Positions 1-12,803 of a stretch of 64,000 nucleotides of DNA are shown here, piece after piece. The stretch is from NCBI GenBank assembly GCA_026210745.1, contig CP110632.1, forward strand, positions 4,153,001 through 4,217,000, in the 5' to 3' direction. This stretch comes from Exobasidium rhododendri (lineage: Eukaryota > Basidiomycota > Exobasidiomycetes > Exobasidiales > Exobasidiaceae). The position numbers and the translations under genes were made by a program. Below the pieces are notes generated by a model. That model was not told the DNA's origin and did no database searches. It saw nothing but the letters and a program-made list of their open reading frames with translations. Position 1 is the first letter of the stretch. The number at the start of each line of letters is the position of its first letter.

Positions 1-304
1 GCTAGTAGTAATTTTGCCGTTCTGAAGAGCAGTACCACCTCCCACACAAGGACAGATCTGACGAGTTTCTTGGGTGGCAAGGACGTTCGACAGTATCTCG
101 GCCAAGGTCTGAAGGAGCTCAATGCTAAACAAGGGCAGAAAGTGAGTGATATTCTTGCCTGCTCTCAGACAAGAGAGAGAAATGAGAGACGGAGAAGATA
201 TTGACTGGCCTTTCCTCGTAACCCTTTCCCCGGATCAGACAAACACAATATTGAGTCACGTCCCTCAAGACATCTTACTACCATTTCAGCAGTATCTAGT
301 GTGA
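1..304 (+). CDS. 3' end of an unidentified protein-coding gene (partial)
   Basis: Reading frame 1 is open from the window edge to position 141, where a GTGAGT donor follows. A CAG acceptor at 287-289 leads to a five-codon last exon ending in TGA at 302-304. The visible protein is about 51 residues and ends ...GQKQYLV. A stretch around VRQYLGQGLKEL is faintly like the start of a Dpy-30 motif, but the Pro-rich second half of that motif is missing, so I do not assign a family. Most of the gene lies outside the window. The two-exon join is inferred from splice signals only. Confidence 0.4.
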
Positions 305-449
305 GATGAGTGGCCTTTATGGAAAAATGGACGCATCTGTAGATGTATAAAAGCGCAGCAATTTTGTTAATTGGACTTGACGTCGACTAAAGAAGTGTGT
401 GGACATTTACATGTACGATGTAATCTACAGAGAGGTAGGGGAGCAGCCG

Positions 450-1949
450 CTAAGCTGTCACAATCGTGCTAGGCGTGGTGCCAAGAGCGTGAATAGGTCC
501 AGAGCCTGCAGAGAGAAGAGAAGAAAAGAGAAAGGGAGCGTGAGTAGACAATTTAGAGCCTCCTTTCTGTACGAATAAATCGCACCTGTGGGACCTTCAA
601 GCTGAAACCAGTTGACCAGCGGCTCTTCACGACCGCCCAGAGCATTCAGGATGTCTTGAGATAAGACTCCTCCTAAGATGGCGCAGGTAGGCGAAAATTC
701 ACCTGGTTGGGTGATGCTCGTTTCCAGTGCGGTGAAGTATGTTTGACTATCTACTCCTTGTGTTTCGAATATGGCCTTTGAGTCTACACCTCGATCCTCC
801 ATTATTCGAAGGGCAACATCAAGCAATTCTGCTGCCTTGGGGGTGCTCACGCTGTCTCCTTCGCAATACTCGTCGTAATCCAACAATGCCCATGCCGCAA
901 AAAGTCCGGGACTCAGTCGATTCCGCCTTTGCTGTGCTCGAGTCAGTCCTTTCCAAGAGGTGTCTAGTGCTGTGCGAAGAGGTACAAATGCTTGACGTCG
1001 TTTCTCCAGTATGACAGTCGGTGTAGACACGGCTAGTGAAGGAGTCTCTTCCGAATTTGCTCCGTTGCCGTTGCCGTTGCCGTTCTCTGCAGCTGCAGTA
1101 CTCTTGGAAGCTGCTGGAGGTCCACTTGCAATAGGCCTCTCAATGACATACTCATGAAAGTCACCTAGATCACTAAAGATCCAGCCATTTAACCCTAATG
1201 TACCTGCGCAGTAAAAGGGAATCGATAGAGCTCGACATCGTTCATCCAGAGACATCTGCAATTTTGGGAAGATTTACATGACAACAATAAGTATTAAATG
1301 AAGAGTGAAGAAGTGCCACCACTCACTAGGACACTTTTCCCCCAGGCTTTAGACAAGCCTTGAGGGCCTGATGGAATACCCGTCACCACAGCATGCACCC
1401 CTAAGGAACTCAATTTGGACGAAGCTGGATCCAGGATGTCAGTCAGATCAGCAGGCGACAGGACGTTGATTCTGACCAGTGGGTTGAGTGCTTGTATCCT
1501 CGCAGCTGCTGGTGGGAGTCTCTATAAGGAAGTGCAATATCCTAAGATCAGCATACCTGCAATCTTCCAGACACGAGCTCTATAACCCTTCTTCTCCTCC
1601 TGCAAAACCCACATCTTTCTCGACGTCCTCTTCTCTCCAAAAGAAACCTGCCGACAAGTCATGCCACTGGGTCGTTTCTCTAAAGTCCACGATCGTCAAA
1701 GCACTAATACCAGCCAATACCCAGTTCTTGATCGCTTCAGTGGTGAGACCATCTAGATTAATGACCAGGATGTGTGCTTTACGGATTCGAGTCTGCGCTT
1801 CAAGACCCCAAAGGCGGATCTGTCGATCGTAGAGCGCGGCTTCGTCTGTCAACAGCTCAAGCATTCATCAGGCGAAGTCCCTCCCAGTCGCAACCTTTAC
1901 AGCTTTTCTCACCTTCCGTGACAGCGTTGTTAGGCTCCTCTGCCGCCAT
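450..1949 (-). CDS. AOS1: SUMO-activating enzyme subunit 1 (AOS1/SAE1/Rad31 type)
   Basis: AOS1 pairs with UBA2 to form the nuclear E1 that adenylates SUMO; UBA2 carries the catalytic cysteine. Five exons fit all reading frames: 1949-1913, 1845-1613, 1521-1327, 1255-586 and 505-450, giving about 396 residues. The N-terminus carries the E1 signature EAALYDRQIRLWGLEAQ, followed by the adenylation fold (LVINLDGLTTEAIKNWVLAG, then TIVD) and REEDVEKD joined to IQALNPLV. The C-terminal part has the family's ILGGVLSQDILNALGGREEP and NWFQLEG. The second donor (GTGGGT at about 1612) and the last intron are inferred from conservation; without the last intron the protein would end in a hydrophobic tail unlike the family. 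The gene is divergent from HUB1, with about 215 bp between the two starts. Confidence 0.93.
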
Positions 1950-2165
1950 GGCCGTTTCTTGAGATTAGGAAGATGAAGGAAGAGAGCTGACGTTACTAAT
2001 TGGGATCCGGAGGCAACGCCTTTCTTCCTGGCTTTCTTCCTGTCCTCAGTGGAGGCTTGATGTCGTATAGAGAGATCCTACGCGTAAAGTCCACTTGACA
2101 AAGATATTTAGAGATTTGAAAGTAGCCTACGAAGTAGAAGAGGTGCTCTTCTACATCCAACTGCC

Positions 2166-2674
2166 ATGCCACGCTTGATCGAGATCATTGCGAATGATCG
2201 ACTCGGACGCAAAGGTGAGAACTCGCTCGAACAGATCCACTTCCAGCAGTGCCCTTACACACGCTCTCAGTCCGAGTAAAGTGCAGTCCAGACGACACCG
2301 TAGGAGATCTCAAGAAGCTCATTGCAGCTCAGACGGGTACGAGCCCCGAAAAGGTGAGGCAAAATTGCAGGCTTCCTCTGGCAGTGTCTCCTCCAATGCT
2401 CTCGCGTACTGAATGCTCTTTTTCTGCTTCCCAGATCCAGCTCAAGAAGTGGACACAGGTATTCAAGGATCATATCACCCTCGGCGATTGTGAGCAATGG
2501 GATAGCTCTGTCATGAGAAACGCACAGTACTGAACCCTACCTTCCTTGGCCCCCATCCTCCTTTGCCAGACGAGATCAACGACGTGAGTACCAGCTCGAT
2601 GACATTGGACGTCAATCAAGAATTGACATCCCTGCATTCCGCCTCTCCAGGGCATGAGCATAGAGATGTACTGA
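2166..2674 (+). CDS. HUB1: Ubiquitin-like modifier Hub1 (UBL5)
   Basis: Hub1/UBL5 is a small ubiquitin-fold protein that binds the spliceosomal protein Snu66 non-covalently and affects use of weak 5' splice sites. Five small exons (2166-2214, 2271-2353, 2435-2489, 2570-2583, 2651-2674) join in frame to a protein of about 74 residues. It contains [52 protein letters not shown] and the end GMSIEMY. The family normally ends in two tyrosines plus one residue, but here only one tyrosine precedes the stop. Four introns in a 225-nt coding sequence is dense even for this genome, and one exon is only 14 nt. No longer single-exon alternative fits. Confidence 0.93.
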
Positions 2675-2948
2675 GCCTGGCTACTGCTTCTTTGCTTCCG
2701 TTCCTGCGCACAGAAAGTGTAATACCATTGATGGCTATCTTAATTTTCCTTTTGACTGCCTGCACCCCATCACGCGCTGCAATTATGTAGTGGAGGCGCG
2801 AAGAAGAGGAGAAAAGGAAGAAACACCATCACCATTTCCTCGCAGCACTTGTGTCTCGTCTGCATTCCACCCATGACCTGAGCATCCCGATAGAAACTTC
2901 ATCAGGATTCTCCTCAGCTTGTCTCTTTTCTCTCTCCTTTAAAACGAG

Positions 2949-4615
2949 ATGATATCAATCATGAGAAGCAGGATCGCTGAGGAATGCCGGGCTTCATCGT
3001 ACCCCTCCCTTTGTCAAGCGCATTCAGCTCGACTGTTCTCATATGGAGGACTCCCCCACAGAGCTCAGATCTCTACTCGAAAAGATTCCGGCCGGCGTCA
3101 ACTGTCCCAATACTCCATACAACATAAACAATCTCTCTCGCCATCATCTTCAAGTAGCTCCTCCTCTTCTCCACCGTCACCTTCATCCTCAAATATCTCT
3201 GCCACCACTTCTTCAAATTCATCCCCGGCCACCGATCCAATTGTGAGATATGCCCAGACGCCATCATTCCCTCCACCTTCATTTCCCAGAGCATTTGGAG
3301 CAAACCAAGTCGTGCCACTCGACGATACGATAAGGATCCGCCTCGACAAGATCCTGAAGACATTCCCACAACCTCTGCGATATGCATTTGCCTATGGGTC
3401 TGGCGTATTCCCTCAGAACGAAGCTGGACCGGAGCATGCATCTAAGCCCGAGTCCAAGAGCGGAAAGAAAATGATCGACATGGTGATCGCCGTGACTCAT
3501 CCTCCGCATTGGCATGGGATCAACATGGTGGAAAATAAGCGACATTACAGTACAATGGCTAGGCTGCTGGGAAGCATTGGGGTGGAGTACATCCAAAAAG
3601 TAGGAGCAGGACTGTGGTACAATCCTTATATCAAGATTGGAGATGAGATTGTCAAATACGGCGTGATGGATATCAATACCCTTTGTCAAGACCTTCTCGA
3701 TTGGGATACACTGTACATCAGTGGTCGAATGCATAAGCCAGTCGCCCTTCTCGAGACAGATGCTAGAGTTCGACTGGCACAACAGGTAAACTTGACTTCA
3801 GCATTGCGTACCTCGCTACTTCTCCTGCCTGAAAGATTCACAGAGGTAGAGCTGTACACTCAAATAGCTTCGATATCGTATACCGGTGATTTCCGAATGA
3901 GTGTACCAGGTGGCGAGAATGCAGACAAAGTTCGCAACATTGTACTAGGTCAGAGAGAAATGTTTCGCAGGTTATACTCGGGCCTGATCAGAAGCTTGGA
4001 AACGATTCATGTCGAAGAGACAAGGCAGAACCGCTTCCAGATGATTGTGAGTGCGGCGCTTATCTCGAAGGGGTCTTGTGATATCTATGAGTAGACTGTA
4101 AAGACATTGACTCTCTCTGCACACTTCTCCGTCTCCAGCAAGAGCGATCTGCAGAGACTCGAGCCAAGCACGCAAAGAAGCTGCCACTAAGACTGCGAGA
4201 GAAGCTCCAACAACACTATACTTCAAGGCCGGACCAACATGTTGCTTTCATGAACCTATCACTCTCGCCTCGATCAGATAATATCGCACGTAAACCAGGT
4301 GGAAAAGCAGCGAATCTAGACTCGGAGAAGCTCAATTCCTTCTGGCTAGCAATGGTGCAACAGCCTTGCTTTGAGAAGGTGATGCTGGAAAAGATTGCAG
4401 AGATCGTCCGAGCACCGGCCTGGAGTCAGAGTATCAAGGGCGTCTTCACCGCTGGTTTCACTCGTAGTGGTCGCTACGTTCTCGCCAAGATTGGAAAGGT
4501 AAGCGTGGAGAGATAGGATACTTTCGTAGCATGGCTTCCTGACCCTTGCCCTTCCAATGTCCTTCCTCTGCAGTACTTCGAAGGGAGAAGAGAGAGAGCT
4601 GAGAGTAAAGCATAA
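2949..4615 (+). CDS. TAM41: Mitochondrial phosphatidate cytidylyltransferase TAM41 (Mmp37)
   Basis: TAM41 makes CDP-diacylglycerol from phosphatidate and CTP on the matrix side of the mitochondrial inner membrane, the first step to cardiolipin. Three exons (2949-4046, 4139-4498, 4574-4615) give about 499 residues. The first about 120 residues are Arg/Ser rich with long Ser runs and fit a mitochondrial presequence plus linker. The nucleotidyltransferase core follows: FAYGSGVFPQ near residue 145, MIDMVIAV near 174, then HWHGINM, GAGLWYNPYI, IKYGV-like and the C-terminal SALRTSLLLLPE and QSIKGVFTAGFTRSGRYVL. The tail is basic (EGRRERELRVKA). The gene is complete, and the start is the first ATG with no nearby upstream in-frame alternative. 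Confidence 0.95.
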
Positions 4616-4719
4616 GAAGCTGAAGGCCACATGCGGTCACTTTCTTGTGTATCATAGCAAATTTTACTATTCATTATACTCTTACAAATACTTGTACATA
4701 CGAGGGTCTGAATTGCTGG

Positions 4720-5187
4720 CTACGCTCTTCCTTTCTCTGCCTTCTTTGCAGCCTTCCTTTCTTTTTCCGCTTGCCTCTCCTTGTTGGCTTTGTCTCCTAC
4801 ATCTTTCATGATCGTCAAAGGCCCGCCTCCAGATGCCCTTCCCGCCATGTCCGCTTCTATTTGCTTGACTAGGGAGGCAGTTTGTTTCTGTAGCGAGACC
4901 AGAGATGATGTGTGTGTGTGTGAGCTACCAGGCGCAGGATTTGTCGGAATCAAGTCGATCAACTTACTCGCTTCTGACCGGCTTCTTGAATGGCGTTCCT
5001 CTTGCGGGGAGCAATCACTTTCGCTGATATGAAGGAGGATAGAGAGGGGAGAGGAAAGATCAGCTCTGACTCTCTTTTCGTTCGCAGACAATCATCACGA
5101 CTAACGTCCTCGCTTTGGACCCGATTTCTCCTTCCTTACGGAGGACTTCGACGAGCCTGCTTTCGAAGGCTTGAAACCTTGTGCCAT
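4720..5187 (-). CDS. Small basic DUF2462/UPF0390 protein (C19orf53/L10K family)
   Basis: Three exons join in frame. The first encodes MAQGFKPSKAG...KSGPKRG, the second KVIAPRKRNAIQEAGQKR, and the third KQTASLVKQIEADMAGRASG...LTIMKD followed by a Lys/Glu/Ala-rich end. The total is about 100 residues. The order MAQG..KP.K, GP(R/K)KG, VIAPKK, then a helix starting near I-E-x-D is the pattern of the DUF2462 family (human C19orf53, S. pombe UPF0390). These are small nucleolar or nuclear basic proteins of unclear role. The 3' end lies about 100 bp from TAM41's stop, in convergent orientation. Intron 2 contains a CA run. The function is not known from the sequence. Confidence 0.8.
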
Positions 5188-5530
5188 AGTGGTCACGGTG
5201 TGTATTGGACAAGATAGTGGTGGTGTGGTGATATATGCCACAGTCGATTGACCATTTCTTCCTGGCCCCCAAAAGAAGTTTAACTTTCCAAGTCTGACCC
5301 ATACCGGCCGAAAGCGGTAGAGGAACGCGCGGATAAGGGGTGGAGGAAAGGGTATACAAACGCTCTGGAAGCATAGAGTAATCTGGAGAGCAGTGTGTGT
5401 GTGTGTGTGTGCTTTGTGGGAATGACGACGCCGCTTTGATTTTCGCTCGATTCTTTGCCTCATCATCCCTACAACCGCCACATACCAAATCTTCTCAGCC
5501 GGACAAGAGTCCATTAGAGGTGGTGTGACA
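5188..5530. other. Divergent intergenic region between the DUF2462 gene and HUL5
   Basis: This 343-bp stretch separates two outward-facing start codons, so it should hold both promoters. It carries a short TG run at about 5393-5411. I see no convincing TATA box and no coding signal. Confidence 0.5.
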
Positions 5531-8500
5531 ATGGACTACAACTTCACTGGCCTCCTCTCACAGAGGAGAATCAATTTAGGCTCCGCTCATGAGATATCAT
5601 CTGCTGAACTCGCTCAGCAAGCCAGAGAGGAGAGAGCTCTTCGTTTGGAGATCCGACAACGACATGCTGCGGCTACCGTCATCCAGAGCACATTCAGAGG
5701 CAGGAAGTCAAATCAACAAGAAAGACAAGTTCTAAGACAGAGGCTTCAAGATACAAATTCGGTTGACTTTTACAAATCCACCAAGATCGTCGGTTTAGCC
5801 ACTCAGAGACACGCTATTGCTAAAAGGCTCAAATTGGCCGGTCCGTCTGCTCGTTTATCGTCTTCTGAGCAGAGGGCCTTCACAGAAGATGATGTATACT
5901 TGAAGGAATGGGCGGTTCGAGCTCTTCAGTCGTCAGAGCAGGATTCCAGTGAGTGCCACCAGCGTAACTTACCTTCGCGAAGTCCCCACTGATGATCTTT
6001 CTGTCGCCACATTTAGTCCCCAATCTGCTTGCACAATTACAAAGCCCCAACACAACGACGTTCACCGTCTCATTACTAGCAATTTTGCGCACAATACTAC
6101 TTCACTTTCAGTACCAAGGTCCTACCGCTCAGGCAGGATTCCAGCCTTTCATTGATGTTCTAGCACTACTCATCACCGAGAAAGGCCCTGCTGGCAAGAT
6201 GAAGACTACAACACGAGAGCCGTTTCCAATGAAGTCGTTGGCCTCGAGCTGGTGTTACTGGCTGGACAATCATGGATTGTACACTTCATTGCGATCCCTT
6301 CTTATGAGCGTGGTGAGTAAGAGCAAGCTGACTTCCTGAAGTGGAGACCTGCAGCACTGATAAATCATTTCTTTCCCCTGCAGTCTCTGAGCGTGAAGCA
6401 TCAATCGAAAGCCCTTACCACTGTTGTGCAACTGATTCTAGAACCTCTCCGACTATATGCGACGAGCGAGATCGATGGCGATCACCTGCGGCCACACTTT
6501 GTTTCCACAATTACGGAGGAGATCCTGACGATCCCTTGTCTACCCAGCCGTATATCACGATCCGCCTTGACACAATTCGTGCTAGAGCTGCCGTTGATCG
6601 AGGTTGCTGATCGTATCACTAAGATGAACATTAATGCTCAAGGGGATCTCAGAAGTGTGAATCTTCTTGCCAACGTACTTGCTATTGGGTGGAAGAGGGT
6701 CCCTCATCTTACTTCCGGTCTGGATGTCAAAACTTACTTGCTTGCATTGACTGCTATGCAAGACGGGGTGCCGTTCGGAATCTTGCAGTCTATGGAAGAT
6801 GGACACGGCTCGGCGCCAAATCGTATGCTCATGATAGACGCAGTGGACGAGGATGGTGTACCACCGCCATCACCCTCCCACTCTTCGAAAGCAAGAACAG
6901 TCCTAGACGCAACCACATTGACTCGTCTACAGATTCTGCCTTCGCAAGATCACATCAGCTCGCTCCTCACTGCGTCTGCAAAGTACCCCAACAGCACTAG
7001 AGAGGCACTTTGCGCTTTTCTTGCTTCCACTTTGCAATCATGGGATGCAGTCACAAGAGATCAGATCCTGGCATGCATCACTTACCGACACAGCAGTACC
7101 GCACGAACTCTCCCGAACGTCAAGATAAATGGAGGAGTAGCGACACATTCCATTGAAGGTCTAGTCAGGGAACTCTGGAGGGGCTGGATACGGGGATCGC
7201 CGCTAGCCAAGTCGTTATCGACGGAGGTGTTACAAGGCAGAAGAGCGTTGATCAGCATCTTGGATGATGAAAGATTCAAGAGAGCATGGCCTTGTCTGGT
7301 AGTATTGTGCCAGCTTTATTCGAGAGCGCTCTTGACGATCGGTGACGATGAATTCTATCCCACCGAGGTCGCATTTGGATCGACGGCCAGCTCTGCGCCG
7401 TCTGCTTCTAGGAATCCGCTCTCTTTGGACGAGATAGTAGCCTTGTCAGGGCTACTGCGGAACTTAGCTTTCAGCTTGTACTGGTATGAAGGGACTGGGG
7501 GTGTACTGAACGATCTGAGTAAGAATTCCGTTGTGGGAATCAAGACGATGGATTTGATGAGTCTGCGGGATGTTCTTACCCGGTTGCTTCAGCAGCTCCA
7601 TCATCGTGACAGTCGACGAAGCTTTGCACCGAAAGACCATTGGCTGATGAACAATCACTTGGATCTCAAGAGCTTCATCGAGAGTGTAGTGTTGGAGGAG
7701 GACGAGCTAAATCAGTATCAAGAGGGAGCGGAAGAGTCGAATACAATGATGGAGGTAGACGAGGACAGCATCGGCGACGATGAGGCCAATCAACGCACTA
7801 CAATATCCTCCAGGATAGCCAGCAGAAGGGGTGGTAACCTGCGAGGCGGTGGATTGTCCGCACGAAGCTTGGCGTATTTGTCTCCCCGCTTGGGAGTACT
7901 GAACAACATTCCCTTTGTGATCCCCTTTGAAGTTCGAGTGGAGATCTTCCACCAGTTTACTGCACTGGATTATCAGAGACTCCAGAGGCAGAAGAATTTC
8001 CGTGGGCCTCTGCGTGAAGTAAGCATTCGGAGGACAAGTGTGGCAGAGGACGGATTCGTGCAGCTGAACGGACTAGGCGAGAATCTGAAGCACAAATTTG
8101 CCATCAAGTTTATTGATCAGTTTGGGATCGAAGAGAGTGGAATTGATGGAGGTGGCCTATTCAAGGAATTTCTCACCAGTCTAGTCAGGGAGGCCTTCGA
8201 CACCGATCGAGGTCTGTGGAGCGTCACGCCGCAGCAGCAACTATACCCCAATCCACATTCGTACGCGAAAACAGACGAGAATCTGCAATGGTACAAATTC
8301 CTCGGTCGAATCCTGGGCAAAGCACTGTACCACGGTATCCTGGTCGACGTCAACTTTGCCAGCTTCTTCTTGTCAAAGTGGCTGGGTAAAGGGAACAGCT
8401 ACCTGGATGATTTGAGTGGTCTGGAAAGCCTGGACAAGGATGTGTATCGGAACCTGCTCTGGCTGAAGCACTACTCTGGTGACATTGAAAAGGACTTGAC

Positions 8501-9098
8501 GCTGGACTTTACCGTGACAGACGATGAATTCGGAGAAAAGAGAATCCACGAACTTGTTCCCAACGGTCGCAACATTGTCGTCACAAAGGAGAACCGACTG
8601 GAGTACATCTATCGAGTCAGTCACTATCGACTGAACGAGCAGATCAGACTCCAATCGGATGCGTTCCTCTCCGGCCTGACGGACATCATCGACTTGCGAT
8701 GGCTGCGAATCTTGGACCGAGAAGAGCTTCGAACGTTGATCAGCGGAAGCGAAGGCGCTATTGACCTGGCTGATCTACAGACGAACACAGTCTTGGGTGG
8801 ATACCACGAAAAGGATGAAATCATTGAGATGTTTTGGAAATGCCTGGAGAGTTTCACCCACGCCCAAAGAAAGGCCTTCCTGAAATTTGTCACTTCTTGT
8901 CCTTCTCCTCCTTTGCTTGGATTTGCGCAATTGATACCGAAATTTGGAATTCGACACGGTGGTGATGACACGACGAGGTTGCCGACGTCCTCTACTTGCG
9001 TCAATCTGTTGAAGCTGCCTCGATACACGTCGTACGATCAATTGAGGGAGAAGCTACTGTATGCCATCGAATCAGGGGCAGGCTTTGATCTGAGCTGA
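5531..9098 (+). CDS. HUL5: HECT-type E3 ubiquitin ligase, Hul5/UBE3C family
   Basis: Hul5 is a proteasome-associated E3/E4 ligase that extends ubiquitin chains on substrates, including misfolded cytosolic proteins. Exons 5531-5948, 6017-6312 and 6384-9098 give about 1142 residues, close to human UBE3C (1083). Near residues 40-55 is an IQ motif (AAATVIQSTFRGRKS), as in the family. The C-terminal third is a full HECT domain: VEIFHQFTALDYQ, RRTSVAEDGF, KIKF-like AIKFIDQFGIEESGIDGG, RILGKALYHGILVDVNFA and GLTDIIDLRWL. The catalytic cysteine is in TSSTCVNLLKLP, codon 8997-8999, about residue 1110. The C-terminus ends AIESGAGFDLS. An acidic linker with EEDELNQYQEGAEE precedes the domain. All motifs are intact. 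Confidence 0.96.
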
Positions 9099-9107
9099 TG
9101 CGGATAC

Positions 9108-9164
<57 letters not shown>

Positions 9165-9573
9165 TGTACACTATCTACGTTACGTTCTTGCTAATCAATC
9201 AATCATACATCCACTCCTTATATCTGTGCCTCGACGCGGCGCTCAGCTAAGCTTGGGTTCACACTACCTATGACACTCGAGTGAATAAAAACTTTACCGG
9301 CTGCATCACGAGAGGCCCTTCTAAAGGCGTCACCTTTCTTCGTGTCAATCTGCACTCCCTTTCTCGTGTATCTAATGTGCATTCTACCACTTGTGACTGT
9401 GTACGATAGTGTTCAAGAGGATGTAGGAGAATGCGATGTAAAGAAAGAGAGAGTGAAAGAAGAGAAATTCACGACGTTGTGAGGCTACAGTGTGAAGGAC
9501 AGACGAGACGAAAGAGAGAAAGGGTGAGGGAGGGGAAAAGTGGCGGGCAGTGTGGCGTGTGCAAGAGGACCTG
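9099..9573. other. Convergent 3' region of HUL5 and the calcineurin A gene
   Basis: This is a tail-to-tail spacer with a long CA microsatellite right after the HUL5 stop. It is otherwise AT-leaning sequence without ORFs that look coding. Confidence 0.5.
9112..9163. repeat. (CA)n microsatellite
   Basis: An almost pure CA dinucleotide run of about 50 bp starts about 14 bp after the HUL5 stop codon, with a CCCA variant at its 5' end. It would lie in the HUL5 3' UTR and is likely length-polymorphic between strains. Confidence 0.95.
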
Positions 9574-12097
<2,524 letters not shown>

Positions 12098-12803
12098 GGT
12101 GTATCAAAGCGTGTTCTGAGACGACTCGTTGTCTTCCTCTGGTATCTTCGTCTCGTACCAGTAACGAAAGCTTCTGTAAAGCGCGAGTCGGTTGGGCAGT
12201 GGCACAGAAGAAATGAAAGTCAAAGACACGATGTGATCTATGTAAAGGGTCGCTTGTTGCAGTGCGTCGTCGTCGTCGTCGTCGTCGTCGTCTCGCTTTC
12301 TTGTTAGTTGATCAATATGAAATGGACGTCAGAGACTCACTTCCGTTGCTGTTGCCGATCGCCGGAGTGGAAGGAAGATAGGAACAATCGGATTCTCTTC
12401 CTTCACTCGTCAAGGTTCGCAGTCTCCTCTGTCTCTCTCGATCTTTTTCCAACAAAGCGCACAGTTCAGTCCACGACGCGCCGCCGAATGGCGCTTCCTG
12501 TCGCTCTGTCACTCGTCAAGCCATACAAATCCCTTGGCCCAAGCGGGGAAGATCAGGCTAAAGACCGGATCACGTGAGCAGAGTCTCTTTCGCTGGCTTT
12601 TATATTGACCGACTCAAGATCAATACATCCTCACACTTAAAGATGAATACAAATGAGGATTATAAGACTGCAATTCGCCGATGTGATTTCATTGCTTACC
12701 GAAGCCGCAAGAGCCAACAAAGGGGGGGAAACGGAACCAACCACCGTTATTCTCTATTATCGAATGTCATCAAGGGGTGGTTACCTCTACAAAGACTGAC
12801 CGT
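12098..12803. other. Intergenic: calcineurin A promoter side and 3' flank of the photolyase gene
   Basis: About 700 bp lie upstream of the calcineurin ATG and downstream of the photolyase stop. A GTC trinucleotide run lies near 12264-12292, and CT-rich tracts follow around 12390-12440. A 66-codon ORF on the minus strand (12312-12512) has no recognisable features. I see no gene here. Confidence 0.5.
12264..12292. repeat. (GTC)n trinucleotide repeat
   Basis: About nine perfect GTC units lie roughly 170-200 bp upstream of the calcineurin A start codon, in its presumed 5' UTR or promoter. They are not in any supported coding frame. Confidence 0.9.

Noticed and set aside
1570-1620. Apparent frame break in AOS1 after REEDVEKD
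   Set aside because: A GTGGGT...TTATAG intron from 1612 to 1522 joins the exons in frame and restores the family pattern before IQALNPLV.
9112-9163. CA array as a structured repeat or CRISPR-like feature
   Set aside because: It is a simple dinucleotide microsatellite without spacers.
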